DNA of 64,000 nt from Leptotrichia sp. OH3620_COT-345 (GTDB taxonomy: Bacteria; Fusobacteriota; Fusobacteriia; Fusobacteriales; Leptotrichiaceae). Where the stretch lies: the NCBI RefSeq assembly GCF_003932895.1, contig NZ_RQYW01000001.1, positions 222,380 through 286,379 of the forward strand. Direction: 5' to 3'. The notes beneath the pieces are model-generated. The model made no database searches and was not told the origin of the DNA. It saw only the letters and a list, made by a program, of their open reading frames with translations. Of this stretch, positions 1-9,077 are shown in pieces. A program made the translations under genes and the position numbers. The number at the start of each line of letters is the position of its first letter. Within the stretch, counting starts at the first letter, position 1.

Positions 1-203
1 ATATTATAAGGAACTAATACTTTATAATAAATCCCATATGTTATAATAGATGAAGAAAATATTACAAAAATTACTGCAAGACTCATTCCAAAAGCTGATT
101 TAAGACTTTTGGAAACCCCAAGAAATGGGCAAACTCCCAGATATTTTGTAAGAATTATGTTATTAATCAGAACAGCTGATATAAATAAAGTAAACAGTTC
201 CAT
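1..203 (-). CDS. rnfA: RnfA, ion-translocating electron transport complex subunit A (partial)
   Basis: Only the N-terminal 67 codons are present; the gene leaves the window at its left edge. The translation starts MELFTLFISAVLINN and contains TKYLGVCPFLGVSK, the conserved cysteine-bearing first loop of RnfA/RsxA. RnfA and RnfE are homologous, oppositely oriented membrane subunits of the Rnf complex, which couples ferredoxin:NAD+ oxidoreduction to Na+ or H+ movement across the inner membrane. The ATG at 203 follows the rnfE stop by one base, so it is translationally coupled to the C-D-G-E genes. RnfB would be expected just beyond the edge. Confidence 0.93.
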   Translation of the reverse strand, partial: MELFTLFISAVLINNIILTKYLGVCPFLGVSKSLKSAFGMSLAVIFVIFSSSIITYGIYYKVLVPYN

Positions 204-204
204 T

Positions 205-861
205 TTATTTCACCTGCCCTTTTTTCTTAGTATCTTTTTTTACAGGTTTATTTTTATATATGTTGAACAATCCTGCCAATAATCCGAAACTCAAAAATGC
301 TCCTGCTCCCGATGTAAAAAATGATGCTCCGTAATTTTTGAACATTGATATCTGAAATACTATTTTTTCACTATCAAATAAACTCTTCAACTGTAATTCT
401 CCTGTTCCGAGTATTTCTCTGAAAGCAGACATCGCAATCAAACTTATTCCAAAACCGATACTTACTCCTATAGCATCCATAAATGAATCAGTTACCGTAT
501 TTTTGCTGGCAAAAGCTTCAGCTCTTCCCAAAACTATACAGTTTACTACTATAAGTGCAAGAAAAACTCCTAATGATTCATATACTGGTAAAGCATAAGC
601 ATTTAACATCATTTCACAGAATTTTACAGCTGTTGCAATAACTACTATATATACAGGTATTCTTATCTGATCAGGAACAATTTTCCTCATTGCCGAAATT
701 ATCGTATTTGTTATTATAAGGACTACTGTAAAAGCTGCTGTCATACCTACTGCATTTGTCAGTGAATTTGTTGTAGCAAGTATGGGACAGGTTCCAAGAA
801 ACATTACAAATACAGGATTTTCTTTTATTATTCCTGATTTTATCAGTTCAATTTTTTTCAT
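205..861 (-). CDS. rnfE: RnfE, ion-translocating electron transport complex subunit E
   Basis: This is a 218-residue polytopic membrane protein of the RnfE/NqrD family, about six hydrophobic segments. The N-terminus contains ENPVFVMFLGTCPILATTNS, the family hallmark with the conserved Cys near residue 25. A lysine-rich cytoplasmic tail ends the protein. With RnfA it forms the membrane core thought to carry ions in the Rnf complex. Its ATG overlaps the rnfG stop by 4 bp (ATGA), and rnfA begins one base after its own stop, so the three are one translational unit. Length is normal for the family. Confidence 0.95.
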   Translation of the reverse strand: MKKIELIKSGIIKENPVFVMFLGTCPILATTNSLTNAVGMTAAFTVVLIITNTIISAMRKIVPDQIRIPVYIVVIATAVKFCEMMLNAYALPVYESLGVFLALIVVNCIVLGRAEAFASKNTVTDSFMDAIGVSIGFGISLIAMSAFREILGTGELQLKSLFDSEKIVFQISMFKNYGASFFTSGAGAFLSFGLLAGLFNIYKNKPVKKDTKKKGQVK

Positions 862-1391
862 TTTCTGTCCTCCTTCTTGTAATTTTTTTCAAAATGAGCA
901 ACTGCTTCCTTTATACCTTTATCAAGACCTTTGGAAGTTACTGTAGCCCCACTTATACCGTCAATATCATCGGAAACTGATTTTTCCGTAAACTGACTTT
1001 TGTATACCTCCTCATCCATTTTTGTTCCAAAGCCCGGGGTTTCATTATGTTCCAGTGAATTAAATGCCTTGTATTTCCCTTCTGGTGTTATAGCAAGTAA
1101 AAATCTTATTTTTCCTCCGTAACCTTTAGTTTTTACACTATATACATATCCTGAAACTTTCCCGTTTTCCTCTGCTTTAAATATTGTTTCTATAATTTTT
1201 GAATCTTTAGGAGCCTCTTCTTCACTAAATTCGGTATTTTTATTGAACATCACTTCAAGTTTTTTATTCTGTTTGGCTATATTTGCATTTTTTATTGTTT
1301 CTTTAGTTAAGGAGTTTGTTATTGAGAGGACAAATGCCGAAACTATACTGACAATTGCTAGAAATAAACTTAAATATAAAGACTTTTTCAT
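858..1391 (-). CDS. rnfG: RnfG, FMN-binding electron transport subunit
   Basis: The protein has 177 residues, with one N-terminal membrane anchor (about residues 5-25) followed by an FMN-binding periplasmic domain. The motif DGISGATVTS near residues 144-153 is the covalent flavinylation site of RnfG/NqrC; the final Thr of SGAT(V/I)T normally carries FMN through a phosphoester bond. No flavin transferase (ApbE) gene is visible in the window, so it must be elsewhere. The gene follows rnfD by 2 bp and overlaps rnfE by 4 bp. Confidence 0.94.
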   Translation of the reverse strand: MKKSLYLSLFLAIVSIVSAFVLSITNSLTKETIKNANIAKQNKKLEVMFNKNTEFSEEEAPKDSKIIETIFKAEENGKVSGYVYSVKTKGYGGKIRFLLAITPEGKYKAFNSLEHNETPGFGTKMDEEVYKSQFTEKSVSDDIDGISGATVTSKGLDKGIKEAVAHFEKNYKKEDRK

Positions 1392-1393
1392 AA

Positions 1394-2449
1394 TTATGCA
1401 CCTCTCCAGAATAATGTTATCAATAAAGCACTTATTCCAATAAGTCCTATAACATATATTTTCTTTCTATTTTCATTTTCATTTGTAGGAGATATTGTAT
1501 ACCTGTCTATCATAGGTGTCAACATATTCATAATAAGTATCGAATAAAGAACACCTTCAGGCATATTCGACCTGTATCTTAAAAGCATTGTAAAAAATGC
1601 CGCTCCTATTGCAAATATTATTTTCCCGTATGGACTTGAAGGGGATGTAACGGGATCAGTCAGCATAAACACTCCTCCAAATATCAATCCTCCTATCCCT
1701 ATCTGTACTAAGGCAAAACCGAAAGGGGATAATCCGTGAACGAGTGCTGTTATAAAAGTGATTATAAAAGAAGTTCCTATATAAAACACAGGTAATCTCC
1801 AGTCCAAAACTTTCTTAATCGCTAAAAATATTCCCAATATTATTATAAGTAAAGCAAAAGTTTCTCCAATAGATCCTTTATAAAATCCTATATATAAATT
1901 TGTCAGAGATACACCCACATTTCCTGACCATCCTGTTCCTGAAAGCATTGTTGTAGGGGTAGCACCGCTCACTGAATCTACTGCCTTTGAAGGTAATACA
2001 GCCGTTAATTTATCTCCATAGGACATCATCACAAAAACCCGACCTATAAGAGCAGGATTAAATATATTCTGTCCAAATCCTCCAAATATTAATTTCCCTA
2101 TAAGTATGGAAAATAGACTTCCTGATATAACTACATAATAAGGAGTACCTATAGGTAAAATAAGTGCGAACAGTATTGCAGTTACATAAGGAAATGATCG
2201 GTTTACAGCTTTTAATATATCCTTTTCTTTAAGCATATAAAAATAAGCCGCTTCACATAAATATGCTGAAATCAGTGATACTGCAATCATTAAAACTGCT
2301 TTTATTCCGTAATCAGCTCCAAGAGTAAAATAATATCCTGCGGAAACTGCAGAAACAATTAATAGAGTTATTGTAAGATAGAGCATTATTTCCTGTGTGG
2401 ATAAAATATTTCTGTAATTCGGTGTAGTTCTTTTAAATATTATTTTCAT
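1394..2449 (-). CDS. rnfD: RnfD, membrane FMN subunit of Rnf complex
   Basis: The open frame extends to 2476, but that start lies inside rnfC. The ATG at 2449 (MKIIFKRTTPNYRN) follows the rnfC stop by one base and has a GGCAGGTGG-like ribosome site inside the rnfC end, so I use it. The product is about 351 residues with multiple membrane segments. VSGATPTTML near residue 162 is the FMN attachment site of the RnfD/NqrB family, and MLTDPVTSP is a conserved family signature. It transfers electrons through the membrane in the Rnf complex. Flanked by rnfC and rnfG. Confidence 0.94.
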   Translation of the reverse strand: MKIIFKRTTPNYRNILSTQEIMLYLTITLLIVSAVSAGYYFTLGADYGIKAVLMIAVSLISAYLCEAAYFYMLKEKDILKAVNRSFPYVTAILFALILPIGTPYYVVISGSLFSILIGKLIFGGFGQNIFNPALIGRVFVMMSYGDKLTAVLPSKAVDSVSGATPTTMLSGTGWSGNVGVSLTNLYIGFYKGSIGETFALLIIILGIFLAIKKVLDWRLPVFYIGTSFIITFITALVHGLSPFGFALVQIGIGGLIFGGVFMLTDPVTSPSSPYGKIIFAIGAAFFTMLLRYRSNMPEGVLYSILIMNMLTPMIDRYTISPTNENENRKKIYVIGLIGISALLITLFWRGA

Positions 2450-2450
2450 T

Positions 2451-3758
2451 TTATTTGCCACCTGCCTTTCGGGCATTGGCTATTCTTGTTTTTGCCTTTC
2501 CTACCCAGTCGGTAACTTCTATTTTAGAAGGACAGATAAATGAGCATAGTCCACATGTTATGCATTTATCTGCTCCGGCATTTGTTACACTATCCAAATC
2601 TTTCATTTTTTCTCCGTTCATTATCTGGACAGGCTGTATCTTTGCGGGACAATATTCTACACAAAGTCCGCAACGCAGACAAGGCATTTCATCCGTATCC
2701 TTTTTAGGAAGTATAGTTACCGAATTGCTGTAACTGCTTATGACAAATTGGTCATTTGCTATGGATTTCCCCATCATAGGTCCTCCTGCAAGCACTACTA
2801 TTTCTTCACATTTGTCATTATATCCTCCTATTTTATCTATTATGTAGTCTACCGATGTTCCAATAGGAACATACACATTTTCAGGATTTTTTATTCCTTC
2901 TCCTGAAACAGTGACTATTCTGTGTGTTATAGCTTTTTTCTGTCTTAATGCTTCAGACAGATATATTGCCGTTGTGGCATTATTTACTATTATACCTATT
3001 TCACTAGGAAAACGTTCATATTCTTTTTTAAATATTTCTCTTATGAGAACCCTTTCCCATCCCATAGGATAAGCATCGGGAACTCCCACTATTTCAATAT
3101 CATTAAACTTTGCAGCTTTTTCTTTTAATTTTAAAATTAAATCTTTATTTGTTACTTTCACTGCAATAATTCCTTTTCCGGCATGTCCGGCTTTCATAAG
3201 AAAATGCGTTCCATCCAGTAATTCTTCAGAATGTTTTTCCATCACCTTATAATCCGATGTAAGATACGGTTCACACTCAACTGCATTTATAAGCACAGCT
3301 TCAATATTTTTTGCATTCTGATACTTTACATATGTAGGAAATCCCGAACCTCCAAGTCCCAATATTCCTATTTCCTTAATTGCTTCTACTAATTCTTCCG
3401 CTGAAAGACTGTCAGGATTATCATAAGAAAACGGAGTAATTTCATCATCTTTAAAATCATTTTCTATAAGCAGATGATTCTGAATTTTTCCTGATGTATG
3501 CATTCTTTTTTCAATCCCTTTGACTGTTCCTGAAACAGGCGAATACAGAGGAACATAAATGTCCTTTCGTGTAGCCAATTTTGTTCCTTTATGAACATAA
3601 TCTCCCTCACTTACATGTACGTCAAAATCTGTCGATGCTCCGATAATCAAAGGAATATAAACAATTTCAGGCTCAGGTAAGCTAAGAACTTGTTTTGACT
3701 TTGTAAGTTCTTTTTTACCGTTAAGCCTAATTTTTCCAATTCCACTTAATAAGCTCAT
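2451..3758 (-). CDS. rnfC: RnfC, peripheral iron-sulfur/NADH-binding subunit
   Basis: The open frame reaches 3875, but the first 39 codons run through the end of the neighbouring transporter gene and a likely promoter. The ATG at 3758 (MSLLSGIGKIRLNG) follows a strong GAGGAGAG ribosome site and gives 435 residues, normal for RnfC. Glycine-rich LGLGGSGFPTYVK and the later VLINAVECEPYLTSDY are NuoF-like NADH/FMN-binding signatures. Two 4Fe-4S motifs follow, CLRCGLCVEYCP (about 357-368) and CITCGLCSFICP (about 397-408). It is the NAD(H)-side entry point of the Rnf complex and the first gene of the rnf block. Confidence 0.96.
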   Translation of the reverse strand: MSLLSGIGKIRLNGKKELTKSKQVLSLPEPEIVYIPLIIGASTDFDVHVSEGDYVHKGTKLATRKDIYVPLYSPVSGTVKGIEKRMHTSGKIQNHLLIENDFKDDEITPFSYDNPDSLSAEELVEAIKEIGILGLGGSGFPTYVKYQNAKNIEAVLINAVECEPYLTSDYKVMEKHSEELLDGTHFLMKAGHAGKGIIAVKVTNKDLILKLKEKAAKFNDIEIVGVPDAYPMGWERVLIREIFKKEYERFPSEIGIIVNNATTAIYLSEALRQKKAITHRIVTVSGEGIKNPENVYVPIGTSVDYIIDKIGGYNDKCEEIVVLAGGPMMGKSIANDQFVISSYSNSVTILPKKDTDEMPCLRCGLCVEYCPAKIQPVQIMNGEKMKDLDSVTNAGADKCITCGLCSFICPSKIEVTDWVGKAKTRIANARKAGGK

Positions 3759-3809
3759 AAATTCTCTCTCCTCAAAAAATTCATAATATTGTAAATTTAT
3801 TATCTCATC

Positions 3810-3838
3810 ATTATAAGTGTACCACATAATTTTAAAAA
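3810..3838 (-). promoter_or_regulatory. Candidate promoter for the rnf genes
   Basis: A perfect minus-strand TATAAT lies at 3810-3815, about 50 bases upstream of the rnfC start and right after the EcfT stop. The -35 region (TTTTTA around 3833-3838) is poor, so this rests mainly on the -10 box and its position. Read-through from the upstream holA/ECF genes is also possible. Confidence 0.4.
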
Positions 3839-4632
3839 AAGAAGAGTAAAAAAAGAAAAAATAATAAAACTGCAATAATTGTCAGTATATCTTTTATTTT
3901 CCATTTTAAAGGACTGTATTCGGTTCTCTCCTTATTTAAAATAAAATTTTTCACTTCCATTATTTCAAACATTCTGTTTGATTTTTGTAAAGTCAGTTGA
4001 AATAAAGGAATAATAATTAAAAAAATTTCCTTTATATTCAGTAAAAACTGCTTTATGTTTTTTCTTGAAAAATCTGCTCCTCTGCTTTTCTGAGCTTTCA
4101 TTATTTTTCCTGCCTCTTCAAATATTATAGGAATAAATTGTAATGAAATCATAATATAAATACTGGTTTCACTATTTTTTCTTTTTTTATTCAAAATATA
4201 GTTTAGCCCTTTTATAATATCAGACGGTTTAGTAGTAAAAGTGAAAAGCTCGGTTATTGTTGTTAAAAGAAATATCTGTGTCATTATATTTAATGTAAAT
4301 AAAACAGGAATATCATATATTTTTATCATTTTTAAATCCAAAAGCAACTTTCCGGTGTTCATAAAAAAAATGTTGAAAAATAATAATATAAAGGAAATAT
4401 ACATATACACTTTTATTTTGGCTGTAATATTCAAAAAATTATATTTTGAAACATATGAAAATACTACTAAAAATATAAATATTAAAAAATAGGCATAGAA
4501 ACTATGCCGTTTTATTAAAATTAAAATTATAAATAAAATCATTGTCAATATTTTAACTCTCGGATCAAGTTTATGTATGAAAGAATTTTCATGCGAATAA
4601 ATTCCCATTTGGGATAATCTTTTTAAATTCAT
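3832..4632 (-). CDS. ecfT: ECF transporter T component (EcfT/CbiQ family)
   Basis: The protein has 266 residues and several membrane segments, with the EcfT/CbiQ coupling region QKSRGADFSRKN (about residues 184-195); the short Ala/Ser-Arg-Gly motif in this family docks the transmembrane protein onto the ATPases. The N-terminal SFIHKLDPRVKILTM is the other conserved family motif. It forms the energy-coupling module with the fused ATPase encoded 32 bp upstream. No substrate-binding S component lies nearby, which suggests a shared module (group II ECF) serving S proteins encoded elsewhere. Substrate cannot be told from the sequence. AGGAG lies 9 bases before the ATG. Confidence 0.88.
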   Translation of the reverse strand: MNLKRLSQMGIYSHENSFIHKLDPRVKILTMILFIILILIKRHSFYAYFLIFIFLVVFSYVSKYNFLNITAKIKVYMYISFILLFFNIFFMNTGKLLLDLKMIKIYDIPVLFTLNIMTQIFLLTTITELFTFTTKPSDIIKGLNYILNKKRKNSETSIYIMISLQFIPIIFEEAGKIMKAQKSRGADFSRKNIKQFLLNIKEIFLIIIPLFQLTLQKSNRMFEIMEVKNFILNKERTEYSPLKWKIKDILTIIAVLLFFLFLLFFF

Positions 4633-4664
4633 TTCATTTTTCTCCTAATATTCATATATTCTGT

Positions 4665-6158
4665 TTACAATTCGATATAGTTATCGGCATATTCATTTAT
4701 TATACCTTTATTATGTGTAGTCATGACTATTGTCATACCGTTTTCTTTCAATTTTTTGAGTAATTCCATAATTCTTTTTCCAAACTCGTAATCAAGAGAA
4801 ACAGTAGGTTCATCTAAAAATAATATTGTCGGTTCAGTACATATTGCAGTAGCTATTCCAAGTAATCTTTTTTCCCCTGAAGACAATGTAAACGGTGATC
4901 TCTTTTCATAATTTTCACTAAGTCCCACTGTAATAAGGGCTTTTTTTACTTTTTCATCTATTTTTCCCTTATTTTTCTTTTCAATCTTACATTTTTTTGT
5001 AATGTTATATTCTATTTCATCTTTCACTGCTTTTTGAAAAAACTGATTTTCAGGATTTTGAAAAACATATCCTGTATATTTTCTTATTTCTCTGAATTCC
5101 TTTTCTTCTGTATTTCCAGTAACTATAATATTTCTCTTTTTACTTTCTCTAATTATTTCATCACTTTTGTCATTTTGTTCTGAAAAGTCAATAAATATTT
5201 CTCCTTGAAATAACTCTTCTCTCGGAATAAAACCATACATAAGTTCAAAAAGTGTTGTTTTCCCGGTCCCTGACTTTCCTGTTATTACCGTTATTTCTCT
5301 TTCAGGAATAGAAAAAGAAAGATTATCAAACAATTTTTCAGAATTCTTTTCATGTGTGTAACTTACATTTTTTAACTTTATTTTTATTTTTCTATTTTTT
5401 TCTTCTTTTCTTAAATTATAAACTTTCCGTTCATTATTTTCCGAAAAAATATTATTTATTTTTTCATATTCAGAAAGCGTATAATTAAATTTTCCATTTG
5501 TTACATTTTTTCTGTTTAATATTATTATATTATCACTCTTTTCAATTTCTTCCGTATCATGAGATACTGATATGACTGTTTTTCCATCTTTCATCAATTT
5601 TCTTATTATATTGTCGGCTTCTTTTCTTTTCTCATTATCGAACATTTCCAGAGCTTCATCCAATATTATAATTTCAGGTTCTGTAACCAGTGCTGAAACA
5701 AGAGCAACTTTTTGCTTTTCTCCTCCTGACAGTTGAGAAATTCTTCTACTTAACAGATTTTCCATTTTAAAAAGTTCCGTATATTTTTTTATTAATATTT
5801 TCATTTTTTCATAAGGTATACAGTTATTTTCCATTCCGAAAATTAAACTGTCAATAACAGTTTCTCCTATAAGCTGCTCATCTGTATACTGAAAAACAAC
5901 TCCCATTTTTTTTCTCATTTCATATAAAAAGGAAGCAGTATATTTTAAGAGAGCTCCATTTATAAATATTTCCCCTTTCTGAGGTTTTTCCAACCCCGTA
6001 ATCAATTTAACAAGAGTTGTTTTTCCTGCTCCATTTTTCCCTGTAATTACATTATACTTATTTTTTTCAATGAAAAATGAAACATTATCCAATATTGTTT
6101 TATCTTTATTAAAATAATACACATTTTTAAATTCTATTATTTTGGAAATTATAATCAC
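4665..6158 (-). CDS. Fused double ABC ATPase of an ECF-type importer (EcfA1-EcfA2 fusion)
   Basis: One 497-residue chain holds two complete ABC domains. Domain 1 (about 5-235) has Walker A GKNGAGKTT, signature LSGGEKQKVAL, Walker B IIILDEALEMFD and H-loop SVSHD. Domain 2 (about 255-495) has GKSGTGKTT, LSSGEKRLLGIA, ILFLDEPTVSLD and TTHN. Domain 1 has Ala in place of Pro after the Walker B glutamate. A two-in-one ATPase beside a T component resembles YkoD-YkoC type ECF systems. The start is uncertain: the open frame begins at a GTG (6158), yet the GGGAGA ribosome site abuts it with no spacer, so initiation a few codons later at an ATT is possible. It follows holA by 40 bp. Confidence 0.9.
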   Translation of the reverse strand: MIIISKIIEFKNVYYFNKDKTILDNVSFFIEKNKYNVITGKNGAGKTTLVKLITGLEKPQKGEIFINGALLKYTASFLYEMRKKMGVVFQYTDEQLIGETVIDSLIFGMENNCIPYEKMKILIKKYTELFKMENLLSRRISQLSGGEKQKVALVSALVTEPEIIILDEALEMFDNEKRKEADNIIRKLMKDGKTVISVSHDTEEIEKSDNIIILNRKNVTNGKFNYTLSEYEKINNIFSENNERKVYNLRKEEKNRKIKIKLKNVSYTHEKNSEKLFDNLSFSIPEREITVITGKSGTGKTTLFELMYGFIPREELFQGEIFIDFSEQNDKSDEIIRESKKRNIIVTGNTEEKEFREIRKYTGYVFQNPENQFFQKAVKDEIEYNITKKCKIEKKNKGKIDEKVKKALITVGLSENYEKRSPFTLSSGEKRLLGIATAICTEPTILFLDEPTVSLDYEFGKRIMELLKKLKENGMTIVMTTHNKGIINEYADNYIEL

Positions 6159-6198
6159 TCTCCCTGTAATACTAAAAACACGATATTTTCATATATCT

Positions 6199-7182
6199 TC
6201 ATTTTTTCCCGTATGAGTCTGCTATTTCCATTATAAGAACTTCAACTCCGGCTTCCATTCCTACTTTACCCGTCTTTATATCTTTTTCAATTTCCCAACA
6301 TCTGAAAACTAACTTTTTCAGATTTTTATGAGAATAATTTTTTAATCTTTCAAATTTTTTAAAAATAGAATATGGATTTGGAAACCTATTATTAGTTTTG
6401 AAACTCTCTTTTAATTTCTCAAACTCTCCTTTAAATATATTATAACTGCTGCTTAATTTCACTCCTGATTTTTCAAAACTGCTCAGCTTGTATATTATTT
6501 CCAACTCACTATACAGCGAATACAAAATCCCCATATATTCCTTACTTTTTTCAAGATATTTTATTACTTCACGGGATTTATCGGTAAATATTTTTTCAGT
6601 ACATTCATAAATTTTATATTCTTTTTCAATGGAAATTATTTTTTTTACTTCATTTATATTAAACTTTTCCCCATTCAGAAAAATCTTTATTTTTTCCGTT
6701 TCACTTTTTACTTTTAAAGGATTCTTTCCTATCATTTCCATTAATAGCCCCGTATCTTTTTCAGTAATTTCCAATTCTTCCCTTATATATTTTTTTATTT
6801 CACTGTCATCTTCTTTTAAAAAGAGATAAACCTCCATTTTATTGTCTTTTTTTATTTCTTCCAGTTTTTTTGAAAGTTTTACTCCTATTTTCCCGTCTTC
6901 TTTGAAATAATCAATCACTATTTCTTTATCGGGTATGTCCAGAGATGTAATATAACCTAAAATTTTTTCCAAATCTTTAAGTTTTTCCCCTCTTTTCAAC
7001 ACAATTAATTCTTTTGATGAAAATATGGAATTAAAACTCACTTTTTCCAAAAATTTTTCTTCCTCCTTAATATCCGCATCAAAAAAACTTTCTTTTATTC
7101 CCGGGGTTTTTTTTCTGATTTTTTCCATTAAATCAAAATACTTAAATTCTCTATGTTTCATTCCGCCTATAAAATAAATCAT
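6199..7182 (-). CDS. holA: DNA polymerase III delta subunit
   Basis: At 327 residues it matches the clamp-loader delta subunit HolA: N-terminal IYFIGGMKHREFKYF (degenerate P-loop-like region), then a Lys/Glu-rich central domain and a helical C-terminal domain with MGILYSLYSEL. Delta opens the beta sliding clamp during loading. The sequence is divergent, as is typical of HolA in AT-rich anaerobes, so the call rests on length, domain pattern and short motifs. The ATG follows AAGGAAG. A near-consensus promoter lies just upstream. Downstream genes for the ECF transporter are close enough to be cotranscribed. Confidence 0.8.
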   Translation of the reverse strand: MIYFIGGMKHREFKYFDLMEKIRKKTPGIKESFFDADIKEEEKFLEKVSFNSIFSSKELIVLKRGEKLKDLEKILGYITSLDIPDKEIVIDYFKEDGKIGVKLSKKLEEIKKDNKMEVYLFLKEDDSEIKKYIREELEITEKDTGLLMEMIGKNPLKVKSETEKIKIFLNGEKFNINEVKKIISIEKEYKIYECTEKIFTDKSREVIKYLEKSKEYMGILYSLYSELEIIYKLSSFEKSGVKLSSSYNIFKGEFEKLKESFKTNNRFPNPYSIFKKFERLKNYSHKNLKKLVFRCWEIEKDIKTGKVGMEAGVEVLIMEIADSYGKK

Positions 7183-7210
7183 CTGCTTCCTTCCGTTATT
7201 TTTATTTTAT

Positions 7211-7239
7211 ATTTTAAGTATACTCTTTTTAACTGTCAA
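7211..7239 (-). promoter_or_regulatory. Sigma-70-type promoter for holA
   Basis: On the minus strand TTGACA (7234-7239) and TAAAAT (7211-7216) are separated by 17 bases, about 30 bases before the holA ATG. It is divergent from a second promoter serving the plus-strand gene at 7315; the two -35 boxes lie within 15 bases of each other. Confidence 0.75.
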
Positions 7240-7246
7240 TTTCAAT

Positions 7247-7275
7247 TTGATTTTTTAATTTTTTTATGTTAAAAT
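7247..7275 (+). promoter_or_regulatory. Sigma-70-type promoter for the DUF4870-like gene
   Basis: TTGATT (7247-7252) and TAAAAT (7270-7275) are spaced by 17 bases. The start codon is 40 bases downstream, preceded by AAAGGAGG. Confidence 0.7.
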
Positions 7276-7314
7276 TTTTGTGTAATAAATTACAGTTATT
7301 TAAAGGAGGTATTT

Positions 7315-7674
7315 ATGAGTTCAAATGTTAAAGAACAGGTTTCAATTGGGGGGTTAAGAGCGAATGCTGCTGCTGCTCTTATAAATTTAAGTTTTTTTAC
7401 AGGACTGGGTATTTTAATTCCTATCCTTGCATTAATTCTTGAAACTGAAAATAAATTTGTAAAAACTTATGCAAAACAGACATTGGCATTAAGTGTTTTT
7501 GTATTAGTATCATCTTTATTAAATATAATATTTCTTATAGGAACTGTTATTTTTGGAGTTGTCATCTTCGTTCTTATAGCTGTTCAGATTTTTGCCATTA
7601 TAAAATCAATAATGGGTGATGAATTTGAAATTCCTTATATAAACAAAATTACAAATATTTTATTCATTGACTAA
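7315..7674 (+). CDS. Small DUF4870-like membrane protein
   Basis: This 119-residue protein has a short polar N-terminus and about three hydrophobic helices. The pattern NAAAALINLSFFTGLGILIP, then ETENKFVKTYAKQTLAL, then a C-terminal segment ending in a short polar stretch (MGDEFEIPYINK) matches the DUF4870/Tic20-like family of small bacterial membrane proteins. Their function is unknown. It is a single-gene unit with its own promoter, a strong AAAGGAGG ribosome site and a factor-independent terminator, divergent from holA. Confidence 0.75.
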   Translation: MSSNVKEQVSIGGLRANAAAALINLSFFTGLGILIPILALILETENKFVKTYAKQTLALSVFVLVSSLLNIIFLIGTVIFGVVIFVLIAVQIFAIIKSIMGDEFEIPYINKITNILFID

Positions 7675-7683
7675 AATATACTT

Positions 7684-7726
7684 AAAAGGACTATTTTGAG
7701 AGTAATCTCTATCATAGTCCTTTTTT
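7684..7726 (+). terminator. Intrinsic terminator after the DUF4870-like gene
   Basis: An 11-bp perfect stem (arms 7684-7694 and 7714-7724, core AAGGACTAT/ATAGTCCTT) is followed by a T tract, ten bases after the stop codon. Confidence 0.85.
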
Positions 7727-7953
7727 ATTCTAACATGTATCTCCAACTCTTAAACTTAATGAAGTTTCCACTAATACTATTATATTATCATTTTATATGT
7801 TTTATCAAAAAAATATAAAATTATATTAATCGGAAAAATATCTGTCTAAATGTAATGAGCTTACTATTTTAAATACAACAAACATTTTTAAAGAACTAAA
7901 ACGAAGTCGATAGTCGAAGTATGAAGACATTATAACCTTTATAAAGATAGTTT

Positions 7954-9048
7954 TTATTTCCCTCTATACTTATAAAGTCTAATTTTATATTTTTTCATAT
8001 CTTCTTTATTTTCGGAACATGAAAGTATCATTATAAATAAGAGTACCGTCTGAATCCAGAAAATTGGAAAATCTGTAGAATTGTGGGCTACTATTCCTGC
8101 AACTATAGCTATTTTCAAAACATTACTTTTATCATCTTTAAAGATATCATATATATATTTCAGCCATACACTCATTAATGCCAAAGTTCCTACAATTCCA
8201 TAGCTTAAAAGAAGCTCCGTCAAAGCATTATGAGAATGGGGATAAAATTTCGTATATTTGAAGTAATATCCGTTTCCATGTCCGAATATTACATTTGTTT
8301 TAAAAGCGTTAAATGCCATTTTCAGTATATCTCTTCTCAGCCAGTAATATTTTCCGATACTGCTTTCCCTTAAAAAAGGAAATATGTTAAAATAAACTCC
8401 TGTAATATATCCTCCTAATAAAAGAACACATATAAAAAAATATTTTTTTTCAAGAAAATAATAAAGTAAAACGAATATCCCTATTATTGCTGCTGCAAGA
8501 GATGATCTTGAACCTGACAGTAAAATAGTCAGAAAATTTAATATAAATATTAAAAAATTAATTTTTGATTTTTTCTTTAATGACAAATATAAATTTACAA
8601 TTGTAGCCATCATCATTATATTTCCCAAATAATTCGGATTCAGATAGGCAAAATAGCCTGCTCTGTTCCCTGTCACCAAAGTTTCTCCAAAGGAAATGAA
8701 AAAGGCAATTGATGAAAATTTTCCAATTAATTCAAGATTATAATTTTTAAATTCATCATTTACAATTCTTGTATAATAACGACCCACCATTATGCAAAGT
8801 AATATCGGAATTGCTACAAATCCGTAATAATTACGATACCATAATGACATTATTATGGAAAATCCGAGAACCGCTTCTACTATAACAAGAGATTTGTCTT
8901 TCAGGATTTTTTTATATTCTCCTGTTACAAAAATATCTTTCAATAATAGTAAACAAAGTATAATTACAAGAATAAAATGAATAAAAATAGCTCCTCCCAT
9001 TAATATGTACATTTTTTCTATATAATTTCTGTTTTTTATAATTTCCAA
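7954..9048 (-). CDS. O-antigen ligase/polymerase-like membrane protein
   Basis: The protein has about 364 residues and ten or more membrane segments. A large loop holds GHGNGYYFKYTKFYPHSHNA, the conserved periplasmic loop (H-x-H-N) of the Wzy_C/WaaL O-antigen ligase family. These proteins transfer or polymerise undecaprenyl-linked glycans at the outer face of the inner membrane. The open frame starts at TTG 9066, but AGAGGG lies just inside it, six bases before a TTG at 9048, so I use the latter. It follows the U32 gene by 29 bp. No other glycan genes lie beside it, apart from decayed ones 11 kb away. Confidence 0.82.
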   Translation of the reverse strand: MEIIKNRNYIEKMYILMGGAIFIHFILVIILCLLLLKDIFVTGEYKKILKDKSLVIVEAVLGFSIIMSLWYRNYYGFVAIPILLCIMVGRYYTRIVNDEFKNYNLELIGKFSSIAFFISFGETLVTGNRAGYFAYLNPNYLGNIMMMATIVNLYLSLKKKSKINFLIFILNFLTILLSGSRSSLAAAIIGIFVLLYYFLEKKYFFICVLLLGGYITGVYFNIFPFLRESSIGKYYWLRRDILKMAFNAFKTNVIFGHGNGYYFKYTKFYPHSHNALTELLLSYGIVGTLALMSVWLKYIYDIFKDDKSNVLKIAIVAGIVAHNSTDFPIFWIQTVLLFIMILSCSENKEDMKKYKIRLYKYRGK

Positions 9049-9077
9049 TTTAAACCCTCTTTTCAATTTTATAAAAA

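Noticed and set aside
3759..3875. Upstream extension of rnfC to 3875
   Set aside because: It would overlap the end of the EcfT gene and the -10 box; the ATG at 3758 has a strong ribosome site and matches RnfC length.
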